Assembly (NCBI GenBank): GCA_019448385.1
Contig: JAGTXO010000004.1
Coordinates: forward strand, 682,001-746,000
Origin: Diacronema lutheri
Taxonomy: Eukaryota > Haptophyta > Pavlovophyceae > Pavlovales > Pavlovaceae
Direction: 5' to 3'
DNA length: 64,000 nucleotides
In this document: piece by piece, positions 47,092-56,482 of the stretch
How positions within the stretch are numbered: position 1 is the first letter of the stretch
Layout of the letters: the number at the start of each line of letters is the position of its first letter
Notes under the pieces: model-generated
Told to the model about the DNA's origin: nothing
What the model saw: only the letters and a program-made list of their open reading frames with translations
Databases searched by the model: none
Program-made: the position numbers and the translations under genes

Positions 47092-50000
47092 ATGCCCTTT
47101 GTAGTTTGTACCGTTATCAACGGGTCCAGGAAGCGGGCGGCGCGGCCCATGGCAGGCAAGGCGGCGACCCCACATGCGGAGCGGCGGGTGGGTGCCGACG
47201 AGCTGGACGCTAACAGTTGCTCTACACGCACCGGCCTCGTCGTCTTGTTCGTGCCGTTCGCCGCGTTCGCCTGCCTGTACGTGTGCATCTCCGTCTGGCT
47301 CGTGCGCGAGCAGCGTGCACTGCAGGGCGCGCCGCTGTCGAAGCTGCTCTCCAACCTGGTGTACGCGGGCGTGGGCTGGTACCTTGAGGCGCTGGTCAGC
47401 ACGGCGGCTGCCGTCGCATACGTCCTCTTCGTCGCGGACACGTACGTGGACAGCACGCCGTTTGGCGTATTTGTTGCGCAGTGCGTGTGCCAGATGCTCA
47501 TTCTTTGTCAGTGGGTGTTCGAGTGGGCGTCCGCGTCGAACAAGCTGCTCTTCGTCTTCTCGTTTGCTACGCTCGTGCACCTCCTCCCGCTCATGCCGCT
47601 CTTCTCCGCCGTATATGAAGGCCGCTGCCGGGTGTCGAGTCTGCCGACCGTCGCCAAGGCCGACTGGACGCAGGACTGGCACCACCGCTCGTTATCGTTT
47701 GTGTACATCCTGCTGGTCATGCGCACGAGGGTGGTCTCCAAGAGCTTTGCCCTCTTCTTTGGCCGCCTCATCCTCGACCCGCAATCGGGCGGCACGTCCG
47801 CGACGCACTTGTGCGCCGCCGCCATTGCGCCGAGCCGCTCATTCTCGGGGCTTGCGGCGCTGACCTGCGCACGTTCGCTTCGCCTCTTCGCGCTGCGCCG
47901 CGCCCGCTTGTAGATACATTGGACGCGTCGTCTTCAATCTTTTGGTCGCCGTCATCTTCTTTGCAGGCTGGCACCTGTACATCGGGCTCATGTTTGAGTT
48001 CAACCGCGAGCTCGACTTTGTCGACGCGCTCTACTTCACGGTGCGTCGCGCGGCGCGCCTGCGCCGCGCGCGCTTGGCGATTGGCTGCGCGCGAGTTGCA
48101 CTGCCGTCAGATGGCGCTGCGGCATCACGCCTAGCACATGCGCAGCAAATTCGAGAGCAGCGGCCAACCGCGCCACGCATCCTCGCCGTCGCGAAGCTCG
48201 TGCATGCACCCTGAGCCCTCGAGCCACGCCCTGCGCGCGTCACGTCGCCCGCCGACGTGCATGCGCCCTGAGCCTTCGAGCCACGCCCGCCCTGCGCGCG
48301 CAGGTCGTAACAATCGCGACCGTCGGTTATGGCGACGTGTACCCGCTCGAGGCCGTGCCGCGCGTGCTCGTCATGCTCTTCATCGTGCTCGTCGTGATGG
48401 TGATCATCCCGCGGTTGGTCTCGCAGCTCAACGACCTCTTCAGCCTCTCGTCAAAGTACAACGGCTCGTTCACACCGCGCCGCGACTCGTGGCACGTCGT
48501 CGTCTCGTGCGACGCGACGTGCGCGCTCGCTGTCCGGCAGTTTCTCGACGAATTCTTCCATGAAGACCACCGGATCGACGGGCAGGTCGTACTGCTCGTG
48601 CCGTCCGACCCGGCGGAGTCATCCTCCTCCGCGTGGTCATCCCTCCTCTTGCTTTACGGTCTCAACGAGCAGGCGCGCGCACCACGCCCCGCGCCGCGCC
48701 GACTGCCCGCCGCGCACACACCGCCCGTGGCGCGCGAGCGCGACGCTGCACGGGCACGAGCGCAGCGCAGCGCTGCGCGCACGAGCTCCGTCGACGAGAG
48801 GCCCAGCGCGTGCCGCGCGCGCGTGCACGCGCGCGTCGCAGGTGGTCTACCTGAAGGGCGATGCGGTCTCGGCGCTCGACCTCGAGCGCGCGCGCACGGA
48901 TCTCGCGCGCATGGTCTTTCTAATCGCCGACGCGGACACGCGCGACAACAACACGCAGGACGCGACGATCATCTCGCGCGCGCAGACGGTGCGGTCCTTC
49001 TTCGACAAGACGCCATCGCTCGTGCAGCTCATCGAGCCGGAGAACAAGGACTACTTGCTCGCGCTCGGGATGCCGTCGCGCTCAATCGTGTGCATCAACG
49101 AGCTGCGCATGAAGCTGCTGGCGATGGGCGTCTGCTGCCCGGGCGTGCCGACGCTCGTTTCAAATTTGATAACGTCCGCCGCACCGCCCGACGCGGTCAT
49201 CTCGGACGATCCCGAGACGCAGAGCGCGCGGCTCGGGTACATCATGGGCCAGTCGCACGAGATCTACGAGCTCATGCTCACGCCCGCGCTGCACGGCGTC
49301 ACGTTTGGCGAGCTCGCCCTCGCGATGCGTGAAACGCTGGGAGCGTGCTTATTTGCAATCGGTCGACCGGAGCGGCACGCTCGCTCGCCCAAGGGCGGGC
49401 GCAGGAGCGGGAAGCGCAGCGATGGCGGTGGTGGCGACGGCGGCGGCGGCGGCGGCGGAGGCGACGATGACGGCGCCAAGCACGCCGTCTTCTCCAACTT
49501 GCAGATGAGTCTCGGCCCTTCGGGCCTGGGCGAGGCGGAGGACAAATTGAACGTTGTGCTCCACCCGGGCACGGCGTGCAAGCTCCGCCGGCACGATGTG
49601 CTCTTCATCATCTCGCCCGAGCCGATCTCGCGCTCCGAGCTCGAGACGATTGAGGAGCGCTGCCGCCAGCAGGGCAAGCGGCGCGCGGACTCGGCGCAGT
49701 TCGCGACGCCGCGCGAACTACGCAAGCGCGCGATGGAGCTGCTCGGCATGGACGAGCGATCGGGCGGGCAGGCGGCACGGCCGGCCGCTGCCCCGCGCGA
49801 CGAGCACTCGAGCGCACCGCGCTGCCCTGAGATAGGCACGGGCAGAGGCGGCCTGGGCGGCGATGTGTCCGGGGGTGCGCGCGGTGGCGGCGGATGCGGC
49901 GGTGGTGGTGGTGGCAGCGGCGGCGAGAGCGCTCGCGCGCGGACGGAGGTGACGGAGGCGCCGCTCTTCCTGCAGGACGCGGAGCAAGCGAACAGCCCAC

Positions 50001-50728
50001 GCGCGGCGGGGCGCGACTCGCAGGGCGAGAGCGGCGACGGCGTCTCGCGCAGGCCGCGTGTGGCGGGCGGCATACGCGCGGCGGGGCGCGGCTCGCAGAG
50101 CGAGAGCGGCGACGGCGTCTCGCGCAGGCCGCGTGTGGCGGGCGGCATGTCGGGCGGAGACGGCGGCGCGGCGCTGCTGGCCAGCGCTCCGGCCACGGTT
50201 GGCATTGAGGCTACGGACGCGTCAGCCATGCCACGCAGAGCGCGCGGCATGTCGGAGTGCGTTCGCCGCCCACCGTCAGCTGGCACCGGCGGGGAGATGG
50301 GCGGCGCGGCGCGGGGGAGCACAGTGTGCTGCGCGGACGCAGAGTCGGGCGCGGGTGCCTGCGCGGCGCGCACCCTGTCGGCGGGTAGCGCGCCAGCGCC
50401 CGGCGCGTTCGGCGCACGGCCGCGCCGGCGGTCGAACGTCGACACGCTGCGCGCCGGCGACGCGGCGCGCGGCAAGGCGGTCGAGCGGACGGCGAGCGGC
50501 GGCGCCGGCGCGTCGCACGCCAAAGGCGTGGGTGTGCACCTGAGCGCGGTGGGCCGCGCGCGCGCCAAGAGCATCGCGCCCACGCTCACCGCATCGCAGG
50601 TGCGTCAGCGCAAGATTGAAATGCAGCGGCTTGGCAACCAGCTCTCGCATGGCAGCCGGGCGAGCACAGCGTCGGGCGCGCACACGCCTGGCGGTGGGCG
50701 CGTACACCCGCTGGGCGCGACGGCCGTG

Positions 50729-50764
<36 letters not shown>

Positions 50765-53700
50765 AACGACGACGACGACGATGGTGACGGCGGACGAGGC
50801 GGGGGCGCCGGGCGCGACGGCAACGACGACGATTCGAGCCCCGCCGCGCTGCGCTACCGCGCGGCGACGCGCGATCGCTCGGCGATGGCCGCGGCCGGCC
50901 AGCTCGCGCGGCACGGCCCAGATGTCGCGTTCGGAACGCCGGTCGTCGTAAATGCCAACCTGCGGCGCAAGAACGACACGTTGCCGCCGACGGCAATCAT
51001 CTCGTCGGCGCAGCTCGGCAGCCTGCACGGCGCGCTGCGCGGGCACATCGTCGTGATCACGCAGTCGCTCGACGACATCTCGATCTTCGTGATGGGCACG
51101 CGCGCAAAGCATTTGATGCACCGGCCAATCGTCGTGATCTGCCCGATCGCGGCGATGGGCTCGCGCGAGTCGTTCATCGACTGGGCTGAGATCCAGCAGT
51201 ACCCGGGCGTCTTCCTGCTGCAGGGGCGCTCCGAGACGCCGACCGTCGAGGACCTGCGCCAGTCGTGCGCGCAGGCCGCCGAGTGCATCGTCGTCGTCTC
51301 GTCCAAGTCTGCACGCCACTCGACCAAGTCTTCCGAGCAGATCGACCTCGAGAACATGATCACGACGCTCTCGGTGCGCGCCCACGTCGGCCCGTGCGTC
51401 AAGTGCGTCGTGCAGCTGCAGTCCGGCAACCTCGTGCACAACTTTGGCTTCTCGGCCGCGCCGCCGCCGTCGGCGCGGCCGCAGCCGCCGCCATCGCCGA
51501 CGGCCGACGGCCGCGCCGCGCTTCACCGGAGCAGCGGCTCGGCCGCGACGGCCGCGGCGGCCGCGGCGCGCATTGCGGCGGTGGAGGACACGCCGCCCGC
51601 GCCCGCTCGCTCGCTCTCCACCGGCCTAAGCGAGCTGCGCGCGGGCCTCTTTGGGCGATCGCCCGGCTCGGGCGTTGGCGGTGGCGCCCGCGGCTTCTGG
51701 GCGCACAAGACGACGTCGCGCGAGTCGTCGGCGAGCCCCGGCACGGCGGCGGGCGCGGGCAGCTTTGGTCGGCCGCGCAAGCGCGGCGAGGTGCACGACT
51801 TGCTGCCCGGCGACGCGCCGCTCCCATTCTTCGACCGCGTGCGCGCGCTTCTCGGCCTGCCCACGCAGAGCGCGTCCGCCGAGCGGTCGGGCAGGCTGGC
51901 GCGGTTGGACTACAAGCTCACGCCCTACTTCATGTCCGGGATGCTTGTCGTAACGTCCATGGTGGGCCATCTCCTCTGTCAGGTGCGGCGCGCGCGCGCA
52001 CGCGCTCGACGGGCTCGGACTCGCCGTGCTGCACGCATGGGTGTGCTCCGGCGCCGCGCGCTTGGCGTTCGGCGCGGCGACGTGCGCGGCCGCTCTCGCC
52101 GCCCTTGGCCGTCCGCGCCGGCTTGTCGCGGCGCCGCGCATCGCACACGCAGCCATTCCCGTCGCCCAACCTGCACCGTGCGCGCTTGACCTCGTCGGAT
52201 GCCATCGTGCTCTCCTCCCGCGCCGCGTCACCGCAGGCATTCTTCAACGAGGCGAGCGTGCCCGTCGTGAACGCGCTCCTCGCCGACGACACGGATTCGT
52301 CACCTCTTGTCAAAGTCGCCGTACCGGCGCAGTTCTTGTGCGCTCTTGCGCGGGGCCAGCGCTGCCCGTGCCACGCCTCGCGCCCGCCCGCGAGGCTCCG
52401 TATGGGCGCGAGGCGCCCGTGCGCGCCCGCCGCAGACCACGCGCTGATTTGTGCCCTCGCCTGCCATTGCGTTTGGCGCCGCGGCCGCGCCGCGCCTCAG
52501 GCGGCGCGTGGCGATGGGCGAGCTGCGCGGAACATTCGAGGAACTTTTCCGCTTCCTGCTCGAGGAGCACAACGTCGTCGCGCTCGGGCTGTACCGCAGG
52601 GACCGCGAGTCGTCCGAGCAGGACTCGGGGATGGACGCCAAGCCCGTCGCGGCGGCCGTTGGCGGCTCGCCGGCGTCGCCGATGAAGCGCGCGGGCGTGC
52701 GCAAGTTCAACCAGGAGCCGAGCGCGTGCATGGCGGGCCACGCGTCGCGGCCGGCAGGCCTGCCGGGCAGCCCGGCGCGCAGGGCACCGCCGCGACGCGT
52801 GGGCTCGGTTATGGCGCTCGGCGGCTCGCCACGGCCGGTACGCCTGGCAGGCGGCAGGTACAGCCTCGGGGTGCTCCGTCGCACGTCGCAGGAGGCGGCG
52901 ACCGCGCAGGACGCGTCCCTCGAGGTTGGCGCGCGCGCGGCCGGCCAGCCCGTGCTGCCACGCACCAAGTCGATGCGCACGCGCTCGGGGGCGTCGTCGC
53001 AGCCCTCGTCCCATGGCGCCTCGTCCTCCCGCATGAGCGCGTCGCTCGCGGACTGTGGCGCGCTCGGCACGCCGCCCTCGTGCGCCGAGAACGACACGGG
53101 CGGCGAGCTCGGCGAGGTAAGCGTGCCGCAGCTGAGCGTACAGCCGAGCCCGGGCGCGGCGAGCACCTCGACGGCGCTGCTCTCGGACACGGCGATCGAC
53201 GCGCCGACCGTCGCCTCGCCGCACGGATCCGGCTCGCCGCCCGAGCGGCACGTGCGACGTTCCTCAGGCGCGAACAGCGTGCGCCGCGCGCCGCCATCGC
53301 TCGCGCTGCCCGACGACAGCGGTGCTGCGGCGACCTTTGCGAGCGCGCGGCGTGCGGGCAGTGGGCGCTCGGTGGGCTCCGCCGAGGCTGCCGCGCAGAG
53401 CGCGAGAGCCGGGCGCGCGTCCGCGAACGAGCTCTGGCGGATCGTGAGGCGTGCGCGCAAGCGCGGCAAGCTGTGCGCGGACGCAATGGATGAGCTCGAG
53501 GCGCGCCGGTTGTCGCAGCACGACTCGGACGCGCTGGACCCCGAGGCGCCACTCTACCCGTCCACGCATCACGTCGTGATCACCAACCCGCCCGCGTGCT
53601 GGATCGTCGAGCCGGACGATGCCGTCTTCGTCCTGCTGCGCTCGACGGAGAGCCTCTTCCGGCCGTCGCGCAGCTCGGCACGCGAGGCGCGCACAAGCGA

Positions 53701-54058
53701 GTCCGACCCGGCCGAGCTGTACGTGCTCGGGCAGAACGCGTCGCACAGGCTGCCCAACATCTCGGCGTTCATGCGCGAGAGGGAGGCCGCGCCGCGCCTC
53801 GGCATCGACGAGGGCTTCATTGACGCGAACACCGCGATGCTCACGCGCTTGCGCGCGATGGAGCTCTCGCTCGGTGAGAAGGTGGACCGCGTCGTCGCGG
53901 CGCAGGCGCGCGGGCAGGAGCGGCTCGCGAGCATCGAGGACAATCTCGCGCGCGTCACGAGCGCGCTCGCGAGCCTCGCTGCGCATGCCGCCGGGCAGAC
54001 ATCGGCGCGGCCGGCCGAGCCATCGGACGCTGAGGCGCCTGCGCTCGCCGGGCAATGA
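47092..54058 (+). CDS. BK/Slo-type potassium channel with RCK domains, six exons
   Basis: Exons 47092-47795, 47914-48040, 48304-48672, 48842-51982, 52237-52337 and 52501-54058 join in phase (1999 residues); the first donor (GTCC) and third donor (a GC-AG intron) are the least sure. Start may also be ATG 47149. Several hydrophobic segments lead to the pore: RELDFVDALYFT joined to VVTIATVGYGDVYP, the K+ selectivity filter being TVGYGD. Then a BK-like RCK1 (WHVVVSCDATCALAVRQFL, VVYLKGDAVSALDLERAR, PSLVQLIEPENKDYL) and RCK2 (GHIVVITQSLDDISIFVMG, RPIVVICPIAAMG, YFMSGMLVVTSMVGHLLCQ, then RGTFEELFRFLLEEHNVVAL followed by GLYRRDRE). The RCK1-RCK2 linker and the RCK2 inserts are hugely expanded and low in complexity. 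It should be a plasma-membrane or organellar channel gated by Ca2+ or other ligands. Confidence 0.88.
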
Positions 54059-54240
54059 TCACCTTAAGTCGCTTGCACAACACGCTGTGCTTCCCCGAGA
54101 CCTCTCTCAATGGTGTTGCAAGATGTGCAACACGCTGACACTGCCCGCACGCAAAATATGTGCCCGATTTTCTGAGCCCGCCGTGGCGCGCGGCGAGGCC
54201 GCGTGGCGACAGAGCGCGAGGGACGCAGCCCGCACGCGGC

Positions 54241-54624
54241 TCAGATGTTGCCGATCTTGCGCTGCCACTTGATTGACGCTTGCCTTTGCGCGTTGCACAT
54301 CTTGTACTCCAAGAAGGCGTCCGAGCACGAGTTCTTGTCGTAGGCGTGGTCCTCGAGGCAACGCAGGCTCGCGGTATGGAAGGTCGAGCAGTCGATCACA
54401 GCGAGCTGGATGTTGCTCTTCTGGTGCTCGATGCAATTGCGGTACGCCGTAAAATAGCTCTGGCACTCGGCCGCCCCCTTGCCGTGCGTCTGCAGGCAGC
54501 GAAGCGCGTCGAGCTCGATGCGCGCGCAAAAGACGGGGCGGCCAACGTCCGTGGGTGCGGCCTCGGCCGCGTCTTTGGGCTTATTCCTCGGCCACTGCCG
54601 CCCCGAGGGCGACTCGAGCGACAT
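54241..54624 (-). CDS. CHCH (twin CX9C-type) mitochondrial intermembrane-space protein
   Basis: A 127-residue intronless gene from ATG 54622-54624. Paired cysteines lie in helix-turn-helix order: CQSYFTAYRNC and CSDAFLEYKMC are CX9C, CSTFHTASLRC is another CX9C, and CLQTHGKGAAEC and CLEDHAYDKNSC have ten residues between. Such proteins are imported and oxidised by Mia40/Erv1 and act in cytochrome oxidase assembly or cristae organisation. The pattern with three CX9C pairs resembles COX assembly-type CHCH proteins, but the exact orthologue is not clear. The C-terminus ends IKWQRKIGNI. The ATG overlaps an ATG on the other strand, so the divergent PAQR gene more likely starts at 54728. The 182 bp to the channel stop hold nothing recognisable. 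Confidence 0.82.
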   Translation of the reverse strand: MSLESPSGRQWPRNKPKDAAEAAPTDVGRPVFCARIELDALRCLQTHGKGAAECQSYFTAYRNCIEHQKSNIQLAVIDCSTFHTASLRCLEDHAYDKNSCSDAFLEYKMCNAQRQASIKWQRKIGNI

Positions 54625-54727
54625 GCCGCGGCGCGCCGCGCAGTCTCACGCTCTGTCAGCTCCTGCGCGAGCGTCGAGCCTGGCGCGCGATGAAGTCCGC
54701 GTGGGGTTCGGCGGTCTTCGACGAACG

Positions 54728-55591
54728 ATGGCGCGAAAACGCAGACCGAATTTGGTTGGGCCAGAGCGCTTCGACGAGCCGAGCGCCAAGGAGCGCACGG
54801 AGCCAAGCCGGCCGCACGGCCGGCGCGCGTATTTGCCGTACACGGTGGCGCCGTCGTTTGCGCTTGAGCCGTACATTCTCTCGGGCTATCGCCCGACGTA
54901 CGGGCGCGCCTCGCGCGCGGCGTGGTCGGTCATCGAGATGCACAACGAGACGCTCTCCATTTGGTCACACGCTCTTGCGGCCTTCGCGTTTAGCGTGTGG
55001 GCCGCGACGGACGCGACAATCTCTTCGCCGCTTCGCGCGTGCGTATCCGTGCACGCAGCGGTCTATTGGACGTCCACGGTGGCGCACACGTTTGGCGCGG
55101 TGAGCGAGCGGATCAATCACGTGCTCTTCGCGATTGACAAGTCGATGATCTCCGTCATGTTTCTCGCCTCCGGCCTATGCGCCGCGTCGATCGAGTTCCG
55201 TCACAGGCGCGCGCTTCTCGCGCTGGTCGCGATGGTCGAGTGCGCGTGCTGCGCGGGCGTGATTCGCGCAATCCATGCGCCACGGAGCGGCAAGGTCCTC
55301 AACGCGGCAGCGCTTGGCGCGCAAATGTTCTTGACGGCAGCGCCGGTCGCACACCTCGCGCTCTCTGGGGCTGATCCGCAGCTCGCCGCGCGGATGTGCG
55401 CCGCTGCGCGACGGGCCATCGCGCCCGCACTGATCGGCGGCGTTGCGTACGCCCTCCGCTTCCCGGAGAGGCTCGCACCTGGCCGATTCGATTTCTTGCT
55501 GCACTCGCATCAAATCATGCACGTGGGCACATCGATCGGCTCGTATTTTACGTACGTCGGGCTCGCGCAGTGGGAGTCGCTCGCTGTCTGA
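54728..55591 (+). CDS. PAQR-family (adiponectin receptor/hemolysin III-type) seven-helix protein
   Basis: A 287-residue intronless gene. Start chosen at ATG 54728; an earlier ATG at 54623 would overlap the divergent CHCH start codon. Family signatures: PYILSGYRPTYGRASRAAWS, MHNETLSIWSHALAA, TSTVAHTFGAVSERI, and FPERLAPGRFDF with SHQIMHVG. The conserved Ser, His and Asp positions of the metal site are present (SxxxH in TVAHTF, FD in helix 3 region AIDKSM, HxxxH in HSHQIMH). Human relatives include AdipoR (ceramidase activity) and progestin receptors. An intracellular N-terminus and seven hydrophobic segments are visible. Ligand unknown. Confidence 0.88.
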   Translation: MARKRRPNLVGPERFDEPSAKERTEPSRPHGRRAYLPYTVAPSFALEPYILSGYRPTYGRASRAAWSVIEMHNETLSIWSHALAAFAFSVWAATDATISSPLRACVSVHAAVYWTSTVAHTFGAVSERINHVLFAIDKSMISVMFLASGLCAASIEFRHRRALLALVAMVECACCAGVIRAIHAPRSGKVLNAAALGAQMFLTAAPVAHLALSGADPQLAARMCAAARRAIAPALIGGVAYALRFPERLAPGRFDFLLHSHQIMHVGTSIGSYFTYVGLAQWESLAV

Positions 55592-55725
55592 CCAATGCGT
55601 AGGGCACGGGCCGCCCTTACGGAGAGCCCTGAGACGTCGTAGCTGCGCGAGCGGCGAGCAGCCGAAACATCTGCGCGCAGCCGCCGCAAAGCTGCACGCC
55701 CGTCGACCGGCGCGCACACGGCATG

Positions 55726-56205
55726 TCAGCCAGAAGGCGCGACACCCAAGCGCGTGCGGGACGAGCTCTCCTTTGCGGCGGCAATGGGCGACGAGTCCGC
55801 CGCGCCAACGTGAATGACAACAACCGACGCGTCGCCCTCGGCAGGGAGTTGTCGAATGGCGTCCGCGGAGCTCGCGTGCGTCCGTCGGTACCAGCACGCG
55901 GCGCAGCAGCAGCACATGAGCAGGACGGCGGCGATGACCGAGGGGAACAGTACGGCGATCGTCGCTGTCCGCGCCGCGCTCGCGCTCTCGTCGACCTCCA
56001 CCGTGACCTCGGAGCCAGGACGCGCCGTTCCCTCATCATCACCCGCGACAGACAGCTCCGTCGTCTGCTGCAGCCTGCGCAGCGCAAGCGCGCTCGTGAC
56101 GACGAGGGCGGGGAACATGCCCATAGCCGCCCTCGTCGGCGAACGCTTTTCCCGGACCTTGTGGAGAAACGCGTGCCAATTCCCGTTGCTGCTACTTAAA
56201 GCCAT
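55726..56205 (-). CDS. Small single-pass membrane protein, unknown function
   Basis: 159 residues from ATG 56203-56205; an internal ATG at 56124 would give a protein with a typical signal peptide (MGMFPALVVTSALALRRLQQ), and may be the real start. A short acidic ectodomain (SEVTVEVDESASA) precedes a membrane helix (TATIAVLFPSVIAAVLLMCC) and a cluster of cysteines (CCCCAACW) that could be palmitoylated. The cytoplasmic tail is Ser/Ala-rich. No family recognised. The left end of the hAT transposon lies only 63 bp upstream of ATG 56205, so the element has probably landed in or replaced part of its promoter. Confidence 0.55.
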   Translation of the reverse strand: MALSSSNGNWHAFLHKVREKRSPTRAAMGMFPALVVTSALALRRLQQTTELSVAGDDEGTARPGSEVTVEVDESASAARTATIAVLFPSVIAAVLLMCCCCAACWYRRTHASSADAIRQLPAEGDASVVVIHVGAADSSPIAAAKESSSRTRLGVAPSG

Positions 56206-56268
56206 ATCAAATCTCAACCGCTTTGAGTGGCCCACTCAGGGCACGTCGCTCGTTCCCGCGCTCCTTGG

Positions 56269-56288
56269 CCTAGGCCAAAAAGGCTGCC
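56269..56288 (+). repeat. Left terminal inverted repeat of the hAT element
   Basis: CCTAGGCCAAAAAGGCTGCC; pairs with the reverse complement of 59566-59584 (CCTAGGCCAAATAGGCACC). A further CCTAGG follows at 56288-56293, so the palindromic hexamer is repeated near the end. Confidence 0.85.
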
Positions 56289-56482
56289 TAGGCTGCCTCC
56301 TATTGAGGAGGTCTGAAGTGAGGCGCCTAGGCGCGCCTATTTGAGGCCTATTGACCCCCCAGAGCGTGCCTTTTGAGTCAGGGACATTGGGCCACTGTCA
56401 GGACCTCACGTCGGACATATTGCATAATGCAAAAAGCCAAAAATGGGACGGCACGTCACCTGCGCGGAAGGTGCGCGCAAAG

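Noticed and set aside
54623-54727. Upstream ATG 54623 for the PAQR protein
   Set aside because: It overlaps the start codon of the CHCH gene on the other strand and adds an Arg/Ala-rich stretch with no family similarity.
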